Below, in pieces: positions 41,266 through 50,091 of a stretch of 64,000 bases of DNA. The notes under the pieces were generated by a model. It had not been told where the DNA came from. It was given only the letters and a program-made list of their open reading frames with translations, and did no database searches. Positions within the stretch are counted from its first letter, which is position 1. Each line of letters begins with the position of its first letter. The stretch spans positions 124,001-188,000 of the forward strand of contig CAWFUP010000002.1 of NCBI GenBank assembly GCA_963819075.1. Reading direction: 5' to 3'. The position numbers and the translations under genes were made by a program. Origin of the DNA: CAVQBJ01 sp963819075. GTDB lineage: Bacteria > Actinomycetota > Thermoleophilia > Solirubrobacterales > Solirubrobacteraceae.

Positions 41266-41841
41266 TCAGTGCGACAGCACCTTCAACACGATCACCACGA
41301 GCCCGAACGTCGCGCCCACCACCCCGGTGAGAAGGACATTCGCCGCGGAGCGCCCGTTGCGATGTGCAGCCAGCCCACCGAGCACGAACAGCATGGCGAC
41401 GCCGACGTACACCGACACGAGCGCCGCGTTCTCGCGCGAGAGCACGCCGAACACCCCGACCGCCAGCACGACCAGCGTCGGCAACGCGACGAAGACCATC
41501 GCGCCCTCCTGCTTGAGGATCGTCCGCGTCTGACGCCAGTCCTGGGCGCTCGTGAGCGCCTCGGCGTACGCATGGGCGAGCCAGAAGACGAGCATCGTGG
41601 CGACGACGGCGACGAACGTGCGCCCCGGCGGCGACTGCTCGTGGATCTCGAGCGCCGCGACGATCGAGGTCACGACGACCTGACCGTAGATCGCGGCACT
41701 GAGGCCGCGCACCGCCCAGTGCGCCGGCTCGGCGGGCCGGGCCGGTTCGACCGCCGAAGCGGCCGCGACTGCCGGAGCGGCGCCGCCGCCCGGCGTGCCC
41801 TCGGCGCGCTGCTCGTCGTCCGCCACGGGTGTGTCGCTCAT
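41266..41841 (-). CDS. Hypothetical four-helix membrane protein
   Basis: 191 residues, not recognised. A 40-residue Ala/Pro/Glu-rich cytosolic tail, then hydrophobic segments at about 46-64, 75-93, 115-134 and 138-156 with a fifth near the C-terminus (VLLTGVVGATFGLVVIVLKVL). A conserved-looking WLAHAYAEALT lies in the second helix. The ATG at 41841 lies 7 nt after GATACT. That promoter overlaps the -10 of the divergent secreted protein gene. Confidence 0.68.
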   Translation of the reverse strand: MSDTPVADDEQRAEGTPGGGAAPAVAAASAVEPARPAEPAHWAVRGLSAAIYGQVVVTSIVAALEIHEQSPPGRTFVAVVATMLVFWLAHAYAEALTSAQDWRQTRTILKQEGAMVFVALPTLVVLAVGVFGVLSRENAALVSVYVGVAMLFVLGGLAAHRNGRSAANVLLTGVVGATFGLVVIVLKVLSH

Positions 41842-41846
41842 CGCTC

Positions 41847-41852
41847 TAGTAT
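41847..41852 (+). promoter_or_regulatory. -10 element TAGTAT
   Basis: TANNNT box 7 nt before a CTG codon at 41860 that opens the coding frame. On the other strand the same bases give GATACT for the divergent gene. Confidence 0.45.
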
Positions 41853-41859
41853 CCGACTC

Positions 41860-42918
41860 CTGCGCAAGACGCTCGTCTCGATTCTCGCGGCCGCCATCAT
41901 TCCCCTTCCGGTCGGCTGGCCGCACCACCTCGTGCTCGGCGTCTCGGATGCGCCGAGCGACGCCGTCGCGCTGCTGCGCCACGCACCGTTCGATCTGCGC
42001 TACCAGTATCTGTCCGGCGGCGTGAACACCGGCAGCGGCTGGGCGACGTGGAATTCGAACGGGAGCTTCGCCTCCATGTACGTCACCGAGTCGCTGCGCG
42101 CGCACGTCATCCCCGTCTTCAGTTACTACCAGCTGCTGCAGAGCGCGCCGTCCGCGGGCGCGAGCGAGTCGGCGCGCGACATCTCCAACCTGCACGACGT
42201 GGCGACGATGAACGCCTACTGGAACGACTATGAACTGCTGCTGCGCCGCGTGCGAGCGGCGGCGGGCGGCAACCCCGTCGTCGTGCACCTCGAGCCGGAC
42301 CTCTGGGGTTACCTCGAGCAGGCGGGCGACGTCGCGCTGGCGCGCAGCATCGCCCAGCGCTTCATCGCGCTACGCAACGAGCTCGCGCCCCACGTGCTCC
42401 TGGCCTGGCACCTGAGCGTGTGGGGCACCGGCGAGGACCCGACCTACTCCAAGCCCTCGCTCGCGCACATGGACGTGCTCGCGCGGCGTTCGGCGGCGTT
42501 CTACGAGGCGCTGCGCGCGCACTTCGACCTCATCTTCAACGACGTGACCGACCGCGACGCCGGCTTCTACCTGAAGATCGAGGGCAACCCGAACACGGCC
42601 TGGGCGCCCGCGGACTTCGCGCGACACACGCGCTACATCGCCACCTTCACGCGCGTCACCCACACGCCCGTCGTCTACTGGCAACTGCCGCTCGGCAACA
42701 CGACCCTCGACAACACCTGGACGCGCTTCCGCGACAGCCGCGTGCAGTGGTGGCTGACCGATCCGAGCGGCGCGCACCTACGGGCCGAGCGGGCCGCCGG
42801 CGTCATCGGGCTGCTGTTCGGCGGGGGCGCGGCGGGCACGACGAGCCCGCAGACCGACGGCGGGTTGTTCTTCCACCTCGCCGCGGCCTATCTCGCGCGG
42901 CCGCTCGCGCTGTTCTGA
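41860..42918 (+). CDS. Secreted protein, TIM-barrel glycosidase-like, apparent CTG start
   Basis: 352 residues if it starts at CTG 41860. The N-terminus LRKTLVSILAAAIIPLPVGW is a signal peptide, followed by YQYLSGGVNTGSGWATW, IPVFSYYQLLQSAP, VVVHLEPDLWGYLEQ, LLAWHLSVWGTG, FDLIFNDVTDRDAGFY and VYWQLPLGNTTLDNTW. Acidic residues at the ends of successive strands and the VHLEPD motif suggest a (beta/alpha)8 glycoside hydrolase, but I cannot name a family. No ATG, GTG or TTG occurs in frame between the upstream gene and the signal sequence; a GTG near 41930 would remove the signal. CTG or an undetected indel are the options. Confidence 0.72.
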   Translation: MRKTLVSILAAAIIPLPVGWPHHLVLGVSDAPSDAVALLRHAPFDLRYQYLSGGVNTGSGWATWNSNGSFASMYVTESLRAHVIPVFSYYQLLQSAPSAGASESARDISNLHDVATMNAYWNDYELLLRRVRAAAGGNPVVVHLEPDLWGYLEQAGDVALARSIAQRFIALRNELAPHVLLAWHLSVWGTGEDPTYSKPSLAHMDVLARRSAAFYEALRAHFDLIFNDVTDRDAGFYLKIEGNPNTAWAPADFARHTRYIATFTRVTHTPVVYWQLPLGNTTLDNTWTRFRDSRVQWWLTDPSGAHLRAERAAGVIGLLFGGGAAGTTSPQTDGGLFFHLAAAYLARPLALF

Positions 42919-42927
42919 CCGAGCGCC

Positions 42928-45048
42928 TCAGCGGCTGGCGTTGCGCGCCTGCTCGGCCGAGCGCGAAGCGCGTCCGCGCTTGACGTCGTACATCGCCGCG
43001 TCGGCGTGGCGCAGAAGCGCGTCGAGGTCACCGACCTCGGCCGGCCACACCGCGCGGCCGATGCTCGCGCGCACGTTGAGCCGATGCTCCTGGATGACAA
43101 AGGGCGCGTCGAACGCGCGCTCCAGGCGCGCGGACACGGCATTGAGCTGTGACTGATCGTCGATGCCGTCGACGAGGATGGCGAACTCGTCGCCACCGAG
43201 GCGGGCGACGCTGTCGTCGCCGCGCACGCAGCCAAGCAGGCGCTCGGCGACCTCGATGAGCAGCTCGTCGCCGATCTCGTGGCCGAACTCGTCGTTGACG
43301 GGCTTGAAGCCGTCGAGGTCGATGTAGAACAGCGCCAGCGGGCTCTCGGACTCGCGGGCCCGCTCGCTCGCGGCGGCGAGTCGCTCGCCGAAGGCGAGTC
43401 GATTGGCCAGTCCGGTCAGGCGGTCGTGACGGGCCTGGTGGGTGATGTGGTCGACGAGGCGGCCGTTCTCGAGCGCCGTCACCGCGTGTGCCGCGATGCC
43501 CGAGAGGCGATCGCGCAGCTCGGGGGTCGACTGCAGGCGCTCGGGGTCGTGACGGACCGATACCACGACCGACCCGAGAAAGCGATCGACGGTGGCGATC
43601 GGCACCGCGACCGACGCGACGGCACCGACCTCGAGGAGCGGCTCGCGCACGGCCGACGTGTCGATGTCGATGAAGTAGGGCTCGGGATCGGGATGCTCGA
43701 GCCAGCGGGCGAGCTGCGGCACGTCCTCGGGGCGGGAGATGTCCAGGCCCATGTGGTACGGGTCCGGGTCGTTGGTCGCGTTGACCGCCCGGCGGATACA
43801 CGCGCCCTCCTCATCGTCCCACAGGTACACGCTCACGCGATCGCAGTCGATGACGCCGGGCACGGCATCGGCCAGGCGGGTGGCCACGTTGTCGCTCGTG
43901 CCCGCCTCGGCGAGGCGACGAGCGAGGTCGAGCAGCGTGCGCGCCTCCTCGTGGCGGCGCTGAGCCTCGTCCTGGCGCATCTGCGCCTCGAGCAGCGCGG
44001 TCGCGCTGTCGAGCGCCGTCGCGGCGTAGCGAGCGTAGAGCTCGAGCAGCTCCCGCTCCTGCGGGAAGAACTTCGCACCCTCCTGGTAGACGGCGACGAG
44101 GCGGCCATAGTCGTTGCGGTGCGAGCGGACGGGCGCGACGCACCAGTGCTCGGGCAGGTCGCTCGGATCCTCGAGGAAGATGCGGTGGGCGACGAGCTTG
44201 GCCTCGGCGTCGTCGAAGCCCTTCTGGTGGCGCATGAGCTCGGACTCCGGCGTGGGACGCACGGCGAGCAGGTATTTCGGCGCACGCACCTGGTGGGCGG
44301 CGCGATCGGTGATACGCGCGAGCGTCTCGTTGAGGTCGCCGGTGGCGATGAGGTCGGCCGCCGTCTCGAAGACGCTCTGCAGGCGCTCGCCCATCGCGTC
44401 GAGCTGCTTACGCAGGATCGACACCTGTGCGGCGTCGGTCTCGTCGCTGCCGCCCGGATCCCAGCTGATCCTGTAGATGCAGTCGGGCGCCCCGAGCGCT
44501 TGGCAGGAGTCGTGCTCGACGCGCGCCGGCGGCAGGCCGAACAGCGAAGCGCATTGGGAGAGCATCCCCGTCGTCCATTCGCAGTGCAGCCGCTCGCGCA
44601 CGAAGCCGGGCGCGGCAACGGCGCGGATCTCGGCATACCCCGACCGCGCCTCGACCGTCTCCAGCCTGGCGGCGATGCTGAAGCGCTGCGAGGCGACGTC
44701 GCTGCGGCGCAGAAGCTCCTCGGGCGAGCCGAGCGCGCGCAGCGTGGTTGCCGTCGAGGACGAGCCGAGGACGCGCACGGCGTCCTCGCCGACGTGGCGC
44801 GCGAAGTTGGGGTCGCGGGTGACCTGCTCGCCGGCCCGCCACAGCGCGAGCGTCTCCGCCATCGTCACCCAGTTGCCGATGTCCGTGAGGTACTCGAGGG
44901 AGCGCTCGATGCGCGACTCGGTGAGGAGGCGCCGCACGCCGGTGTCGCCGGCGCAGCGGTGCACGCGAGCGATGAGGGTCGCAGTCAGTGCGCAGCTGAA
45001 CGCCGGGGCGGCGCCCGATGACGCCTCGGGAAGGCTCTCGCTGGTCAT
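42928..45048 (-). CDS. Diguanylate cyclase with V4R-like and GAF sensor domains
   Basis: 706 residues, cytosolic, no membrane helix. The N-terminal 180 residues end in SCQALGAPDCIYRISW, the Cys-containing tail of V4R-like sensor domains. Two GAF-like domains follow (about 225-360 and 375-520) joined by helices, then a GGDEF domain from about 530. The active site is ARLGGDEFAIL, and RGDD five residues before it is a complete RxxD product-inhibition site, so it should make c-di-GMP and be inhibited by it. ATG 45048 is chosen; TACGGT is 13 nt upstream. Confidence 0.9.
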   Translation of the reverse strand: MTSESLPEASSGAAPAFSCALTATLIARVHRCAGDTGVRRLLTESRIERSLEYLTDIGNWVTMAETLALWRAGEQVTRDPNFARHVGEDAVRVLGSSSTATTLRALGSPEELLRRSDVASQRFSIAARLETVEARSGYAEIRAVAAPGFVRERLHCEWTTGMLSQCASLFGLPPARVEHDSCQALGAPDCIYRISWDPGGSDETDAAQVSILRKQLDAMGERLQSVFETAADLIATGDLNETLARITDRAAHQVRAPKYLLAVRPTPESELMRHQKGFDDAEAKLVAHRIFLEDPSDLPEHWCVAPVRSHRNDYGRLVAVYQEGAKFFPQERELLELYARYAATALDSATALLEAQMRQDEAQRRHEEARTLLDLARRLAEAGTSDNVATRLADAVPGVIDCDRVSVYLWDDEEGACIRRAVNATNDPDPYHMGLDISRPEDVPQLARWLEHPDPEPYFIDIDTSAVREPLLEVGAVASVAVPIATVDRFLGSVVVSVRHDPERLQSTPELRDRLSGIAAHAVTALENGRLVDHITHQARHDRLTGLANRLAFGERLAAASERARESESPLALFYIDLDGFKPVNDEFGHEIGDELLIEVAERLLGCVRGDDSVARLGGDEFAILVDGIDDQSQLNAVSARLERAFDAPFVIQEHRLNVRASIGRAVWPAEVGDLDALLRHADAAMYDVKRGRASRSAEQARNASR

Positions 45049-45262
45049 GCAGCACTCATCGACCGTAGGGACGATCTTTACAGCATCAGGTGCCGCAAGT
45101 GGACATCCATCCACCAAACGTCCAGCTCGAACCCTCGTCCCCGGATCGCGCGGCGAGCCGCGAGATCCGGGGCTCTCACCAGCTTCTCAGCCGCCTACCA
45201 GGTCGCGCTGAACAGCTGCGCCGAACCTGGGAGATAACACCAACCCGTCCAGGAGACCTCAC

Positions 45263-45361
45263 ATGCCCCTCATCAAGTTTGCGCTCAGCTGCCTCGGCGC
45301 GGTCGGCGCGCTCGCGCTGCTCGCCGCGCTCGGATCGATCGCCGAGGCGCCCGAGTACTAG
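45263..45361 (+). CDS. 32-residue membrane peptide
   Basis: Encodes MPLIKFALSCLGAVGALALL followed by AALGSIAEAPEY: one hydrophobic helix and a short acidic tail. AGGAG stands 8 nt before the ATG, a proper ribosome binding site, and GATAAC about 30 nt further up may be the -10. Similar micro-proteins often associate with membrane complexes, but nothing here says which. Convergent with ltrA. Confidence 0.55.
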   Translation: MPLIKFALSCLGAVGALALLAALGSIAEAPEY

Positions 45362-45376
45362 CGGGCCGGCGGCCGT

Positions 45377-46555
45377 CTACTCCGTCAGTCCATGACGCAG
45401 ACGGCCGCGCAGCTCCGCGAAGCGCACGCGCTCGTAGCCGACGAGCGCTGCCAGGACGGCCACGAGGACCGCGAGCGTCACCAGCGCGGGAATGGCCACG
45501 GCGAGCGGTATGAGCGCCAGGCAGACCGCCGCCGCGACGAGCCGCTGGGTGCTGAAGCGGTGCACGTTGCGCCAGCGGAACGCCACGTGAGCGAGCAGGT
45601 ACAGCGCCGTGCCGCCGAGCAGGGCGCTTGCGGGCACCACGGCGAGTGCGTGATCGACGTGGCGCAGGGTCTCCTTGAAGCCGAGCGCGACGAGGATCAC
45701 CCCGGCCACCAGCGGGAGGTGCAGGTAGGAGAAGGAGTCCCGGGCGATCTCGTTGCGCTCGCGGCCCTCGTGTGCGTTGGCCAGCCGACGGGCGGCGACG
45801 AGCGCCACGACGTCGAAGTACAGCCACCACAACGCGCCGACGACCGCCGTGCCGAGGACGGCGGCCGTGACGACGCCGGCGTCGATGCTCACTTGTGAGC
45901 CGACGCCGATCGCCACGATCGACTCCCCGAGCGCGATGAGCACGATCAGCCCGTGGCGCTCGGCGAAGTGACCCGGCACGAGCCGCCAGCCCTCGGCCCC
46001 GAACACGTATGGCCCGCCCATGTCGAGTGTCAGCGCGACCACCCACAGGCCGATCCGCAGGCCGGGGCTGGCGAACGCCGCGGCCACGAGCAGTCCGGTC
46101 CCCACGAGCGTGCTCACCGCGAGCCCGGTCACCGAACGGCGCAGCTCCGGGTCGTCGCGACTGGCGATCACGAACAGCGCGATGTGTGACCCGCGCACGA
46201 CGCCGTACGCGCACGCGAACAGGAGCGCCTCGCTGCCGAACGCGTTCGGGACGCTGAGCGCGGCGACGAGCAACGCGGCGATCGCGACGAACATGACGAG
46301 CTGAACCGTTCCCTCCTCGGGGTCGATGACGCTCGTCAGCCAGGCGTAGCCGGTCCACGACCACCACAGCACGGCGAGGACGAGCAGGCCCTTGGCGACG
46401 CCGGCCCAGGTCGGCTCGCGCGCCATGAGCGTCGTGCACTGCGTGATCGCAAGCACGAACACGAGATCGAAGAAGAGCTCGAGTGGCGTCACTCGCTCCT
46501 CGTCACCGCGAAGGACCGCGGTCAGCCGGGGCAGACGCGAGTGGGCCGTGCTCAC
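45377..46555 (-). CDS. Low temperature requirement protein A (LtrA) family membrane protein
   Basis: 392 residues with about ten to eleven hydrophobic segments. LtrA signatures: TPLELFFDLVFVLAITQCT near the start, WWSWTGYAWLTSVIDPEEG, and HFAERHGLIVLIALGESIVAIG, then LWWLYFDVV. The biochemical function of the family is not known. GTG 46555 begins VSTAHSRLPRL; the longer frame upstream reads through the PQQ gene region and is rejected. Confidence 0.88.
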   Translation of the reverse strand: MSTAHSRLPRLTAVLRGDEERVTPLELFFDLVFVLAITQCTTLMAREPTWAGVAKGLLVLAVLWWSWTGYAWLTSVIDPEEGTVQLVMFVAIAALLVAALSVPNAFGSEALLFACAYGVVRGSHIALFVIASRDDPELRRSVTGLAVSTLVGTGLLVAAAFASPGLRIGLWVVALTLDMGGPYVFGAEGWRLVPGHFAERHGLIVLIALGESIVAIGVGSQVSIDAGVVTAAVLGTAVVGALWWLYFDVVALVAARRLANAHEGRERNEIARDSFSYLHLPLVAGVILVALGFKETLRHVDHALAVVPASALLGGTALYLLAHVAFRWRNVHRFSTQRLVAAAVCLALIPLAVAIPALVTLAVLVAVLAALVGYERVRFAELRGRLRHGLTE

Positions 46556-46714
46556 GGCGCGATTCTGGCAGGCGCGGCGCGGGCCCCCGGACCGACCGGT
46601 TGTTGTTCGCGGGTGCCCATTGCTAAAGGTCTGGAGAGCGCAGGCCGACCCCTGCGGTGCTCGGTCGCACCGAGCGTCGCGAGTCCGCCAACACTGCGAG
46701 AAGGGGTCCGTGAG
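46556..46714. other. Divergent intergenic region
   Basis: 159 bp between ltrA (-) and the PQQ-propeller gene (+). AAGGGG at 46701-46706 is the ribosome binding site of the latter. No other signal noted. Confidence 0.3.
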
Positions 46715-49537
46715 GTGCTTGTGTCCGTGTCCGACCGGCAGTCCGAGATGCCCCTGACGTCCGCCGCCAGGACGGCCGCCGGACGTTGGCGCGGACGCCG
46801 CCTGCTCGCCTCCCTGTCCTTCGTCCTCGTCGCGCTCGGCCTGTTGGTCCCCTCGCTGGCCGCTGCGACGACCGCCGACCAGGCCACCGCCTTCCAGCTC
46901 GACCCCGCGCACGACGGCAACCTGACGGGCGCGCCGCTGACGACACCGCTGACGCAGGCATGGACGATCACGCTGAGCGGCGAGACGGCGATCTCCTACC
47001 CGCTGATCGTCAACGGCGTCGTCTATGTCACCGCCCGCGGGAGCGGTCAGGGCGGAACGCTGTACGCCCTCGACCAGGCCACCGGCTCGACGTTGTGGTC
47101 GCACGCGCTCGGCGGCACCGGTTGGTCGGGCCTGACCTACGACGCCGGGCAGGTGTTCACGGTCGACACCGCCGGCACGATGACAGCGTTCAACGCCGCG
47201 ACGGGGGCGACCGACTGGAGCCTGCCGCTGCCCGGCCAGTACCTGTTCAGCAGCGCGCCGACGGCGAGCAACGGCTACGTGTACACCGGCGGCGCCGGCA
47301 CCGGCGGCACGCTGTACGCGGTCTCGGAGGCCAACGGGCAGCTCGCCTGGTCGCAGTCGGTCGAGAACGGCGACGACAGCTCGCCGGCGGTCGACTCGGG
47401 CGCCGTGTACGTCAACTACGCCGGCAACCAGGATTACGCCTTCGACGCCGCGACCGGCACGCCGATCTGGCACTACAGCACCGGCACCGAGGGCGGCGGA
47501 GGGGCCACTCCGGTGGTGGCTGCCGGCTACGTCTTCACACGCGACGTCGGGGGTTCGGACCTGATCCTCTCGACGACCGCGGGCACGAGTGCCGGCTCCT
47601 ACAGCTCGACCCCGCCCCCAGCGGTCGGCGGCGGCGAGGCGTACACCCTCAGCGGCTCCACGCTCACCGCCATCAACGGCTCGGGCGTCGGGACGAACGC
47701 GTGGACCTTCACCGGCGACGGCAACCTCGTAACGTCGCCGCTCATCGTCGGCAGCCTCGTCTTCGAGGGCTCCTCGAGCGGGAACGTGTACGCCGTGAAC
47801 TCGTCCGGCAGCAGCACTTGGAGCGCGAACGTCGGCGCCGCGATCTCCGGACCCAACTCGTCCTCGGTGCAGACCGGCCTCGGAGCCGGCGAGGGCACCC
47901 TCATCATTCCCGCCGGTAACACGCTGGTCGCCTACGAGGGCGCCAACGTCGGCAGCGGCACGCCGGCGAACAGCACGGCGCCGACGATCGTCGGGACGCC
48001 CCAGACCGGTCAGGCCCTTGGCGCCGACGTCGGTACGTGGACCGCGCTGCCGACGGGCTACACCTACCAGTGGCAGCTCTGCGACGCCAGCGGCGCGTCG
48101 TGCAACAACATCGGCAACGCGACGTCGGCGTCCTACATGCCGAGCGGCGCCGACCCCGGCTCGACGTTGCGCGTGCAGATCACCGCGACGAATGGCAGCG
48201 GCACCTCCGCGCCCGTCACCTCGGCGGCGTCAGCCGTGATCGCGCTGGACGCCCCGACGGCCCTGGCGGCGCCGACGATCAGCGGCAGCCCGCTGGAGGG
48301 CCATACGCTGAGCGCGTCGACCGGAACCTGGACCGGTAGCCCGACGAGCTACAGCTACGAGTGGCTGTGGTGCGACGCCCCGACCGACTGCTTCGCCGAG
48401 CCTGACGCGACGTCGAGCACCTACGTCGTCGACCCGAGCGACATCGGCCTGCAGATCGAAGTGCAGGTGACCGCGACGAATGCCGCCGGGTCGTCTACGG
48501 CCACCTCGCCGCTGACGAGTGCGGTGACGACGCTCGGGCCCCAGCTGCTGGTCGCTCCGGCGATTAGCGGCGCCGGGGTCGTCGGTCAGCCGCTGTCGAC
48601 GTCGGACGGCGTCTGGACCGGCAATCCGACGAGCTACGACGTGCAGTGGAACAGCTGCGACTCGACGCTCACGACCTGCAATGCGATCTCCGGAGCCACG
48701 GGCTCGACATACACGCCGCAGAGCTCCGACGTCGGCCGGCTGCTCTCGGTCACCGTCACGGCGATCAACGGCTTCGGCGTCTCCGACGTCGCGGACTCCG
48801 ACAGCGTCGGGCCGATCACCGCGAGCTCGAGCTCCGCCCTCGGCGGGCTCGCCTACCTGTCGATCCCGGAGATCAGCGGCGCGTTGCGCGTCGGCTCACC
48901 GGAGACCGCGACGTCGGGCACGTGGACGGAGCCGGCGGCGTTCGCCTACCAGTGGCAGCTGTGCGCGCCGAGCGGAAGCGCCTGCTCGAACATCACCGGC
49001 GCCACGACGGCTCAGTTCACGCCGACCCAGAGCATGCTCGGCGACACGCTCGAAGTGGACGTCAAGGCGAGCTCCGGCGGATCCTCCGAGTTCGTGGCCT
49101 CGCGATCGACGGCACCGATCGCGGGACCGGCGGCGGCAGCAGCGGGACCGGGGACGTCGAGCGGCGCGAGCGGTCCGGCGGGCTCCTCGCCGGCGACGAC
49201 GACGGCGCTCGCCGCGCTCGGCGTGCGTCTCGGCACCACCGGACGCGTCCGCGACCTCATCCATCGCGGCCTGAGCGCCGAGGTGCACTGCACGGCGGCC
49301 TGCCACGTCACGATGGTGTTCGTCGCGACCCCTGCCGATCGAGGTCTGAAGGGCAGGGTGGGAGCGGCCAGCGCACGACTACGCGCCGGCGAGACGACCA
49401 TCGTCACCGTGACGCCGATCCGCCGGGACGACGCGGCGCTCGCGCGGCTGGCCCGGGTCACGCTCGACCTCGACGTCGCTGTCAACGAGAATCACTCGAC
49501 GCGCCGGTTCGTGGAGCAGATGACGATCAGGCGCTGA
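46715..49537 (+). CDS. Secreted PQQ-type propeller with four Ig-like repeats
   Basis: 940 residues from GTG 46715, which has AAGGGG 8 nt upstream; ATG 46748 is the alternative. A signal peptide (about 30-55, ending SLAAATTADQ) precedes a PQQ/quinoprotein-like propeller (about 60-410) with blades such as GTLYALDQATGSTLW, GTMTAFNAATGATDW and DYAFDAATGTPIWHY. Four Ig-like repeats of about 90 residues follow (APTIVGTPQTGQALGAD..., TYQWQLCDASGASC, ...). After a Gly/Ser linker a C-terminal domain with a CTAAC pair and DLDVAVNENHSTRRFV ends the protein. Surface assembly or binding role likely; no enzyme motif seen. Confidence 0.75.
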   Translation: MLVSVSDRQSEMPLTSAARTAAGRWRGRRLLASLSFVLVALGLLVPSLAAATTADQATAFQLDPAHDGNLTGAPLTTPLTQAWTITLSGETAISYPLIVNGVVYVTARGSGQGGTLYALDQATGSTLWSHALGGTGWSGLTYDAGQVFTVDTAGTMTAFNAATGATDWSLPLPGQYLFSSAPTASNGYVYTGGAGTGGTLYAVSEANGQLAWSQSVENGDDSSPAVDSGAVYVNYAGNQDYAFDAATGTPIWHYSTGTEGGGGATPVVAAGYVFTRDVGGSDLILSTTAGTSAGSYSSTPPPAVGGGEAYTLSGSTLTAINGSGVGTNAWTFTGDGNLVTSPLIVGSLVFEGSSSGNVYAVNSSGSSTWSANVGAAISGPNSSSVQTGLGAGEGTLIIPAGNTLVAYEGANVGSGTPANSTAPTIVGTPQTGQALGADVGTWTALPTGYTYQWQLCDASGASCNNIGNATSASYMPSGADPGSTLRVQITATNGSGTSAPVTSAASAVIALDAPTALAAPTISGSPLEGHTLSASTGTWTGSPTSYSYEWLWCDAPTDCFAEPDATSSTYVVDPSDIGLQIEVQVTATNAAGSSTATSPLTSAVTTLGPQLLVAPAISGAGVVGQPLSTSDGVWTGNPTSYDVQWNSCDSTLTTCNAISGATGSTYTPQSSDVGRLLSVTVTAINGFGVSDVADSDSVGPITASSSSALGGLAYLSIPEISGALRVGSPETATSGTWTEPAAFAYQWQLCAPSGSACSNITGATTAQFTPTQSMLGDTLEVDVKASSGGSSEFVASRSTAPIAGPAAAAAGPGTSSGASGPAGSSPATTTALAALGVRLGTTGRVRDLIHRGLSAEVHCTAACHVTMVFVATPADRGLKGRVGAASARLRAGETTIVTVTPIRRDDAALARLARVTLDLDVAVNENHSTRRFVEQMTIRR
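47969..49122 (+). repeat. Four tandem Ig-like coding repeats
   Basis: Units of about 270-285 bp, each with APTIxG near the start, a GTWTGxPTSY block, a YQWQLC / YEWLWC strand, YxPxxxDxG and a final VTATN or equivalent. Repeats 1 and 4 share YQWQLC and are the most alike in the core strand. Confidence 0.75.
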
Positions 49538-49555
49538 GCGTCGCGGACGCCGTCC

Positions 49556-49561
49556 TATCGT
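49556..49561 (+). promoter_or_regulatory. -10 element TATCGT
   Basis: TANNNT box 7 nt before the ATG at 49569. Confidence 0.5.
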
Positions 49562-49568
49562 GGGGTCG

Positions 49569-50087
49569 ATGGATCTCGAGCAGGCGATTCGCACCCGTCG
49601 CACGCACAAGGCCTTCCGCGCCGAGCCGGTGGCGCCCGGCGTGCTCGACAAGCTGTTCGAGCTCGCCCGCTGGGCCCCCAACCACCACGTCACCAACCCG
49701 TGGCGCTTCCGCGTCGTCGGCGAGCGCACGCGCGACGAGCTGATGGCGCTGGCCGAACAGCACAAGCCGGGATCGGCGGTGAAGCTCGCGCGGGCGCCCA
49801 CGCTCGTCGCGGTCACGGCGCTGCGGTCCGGCGAGCCCGGCGAGGACCGCGAGAACCTGCTCGCCACCGCGGTGGCCGCCTACATCGTGCTGCTCGGCGC
49901 GCACGCCCGCGGACTCGCCGGCTACTGGCGCACCGTGCCGCTGCTCGACGAGCCCGAGGCGCGCGCGTTGCTCGGGCTGGCCGAGTCCGAGACGCCCGTC
50001 GGCCTGCTCTACCTCGGCGAGGCCGTCGAGGAGCAGCGCGTCCCGCCGCGGGCGCCGGTCGAGACGATCGTCAGCTACCTGCCCTGA
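49569..50087 (+). CDS. Nitroreductase-family FMN protein
   Basis: 172 residues of the nitroreductase fold: MDLEQAIRTRRTHKAF with the FMN-phosphate Arg pair, ARWAPNHHVTNPWRFRVV, LLATAVAAYIVLLGAHARGLAGYW and PVGLLYLGEAVEEQRVP. The short form lacking long C-terminal extensions resembles flavoproteins such as DrgA/YdjA. Electron donor presumably NAD(P)H; substrate unknown. Leaderless start after TATCGT. Convergent with the VOC gene with only 4 nt between stops. Confidence 0.88.
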   Translation: MDLEQAIRTRRTHKAFRAEPVAPGVLDKLFELARWAPNHHVTNPWRFRVVGERTRDELMALAEQHKPGSAVKLARAPTLVAVTALRSGEPGEDRENLLATAVAAYIVLLGAHARGLAGYWRTVPLLDEPEARALLGLAESETPVGLLYLGEAVEEQRVPPRAPVETIVSYLP

Positions 50088-50091
50088 GCGC

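Noticed and set aside
40561..41859. 5' extension of the secreted protein frame back to 40561
   Set aside because: The extension overlaps two minus-strand genes and encodes only Arg/His/Gly-rich sequence; the signal peptide begins at about 41860.
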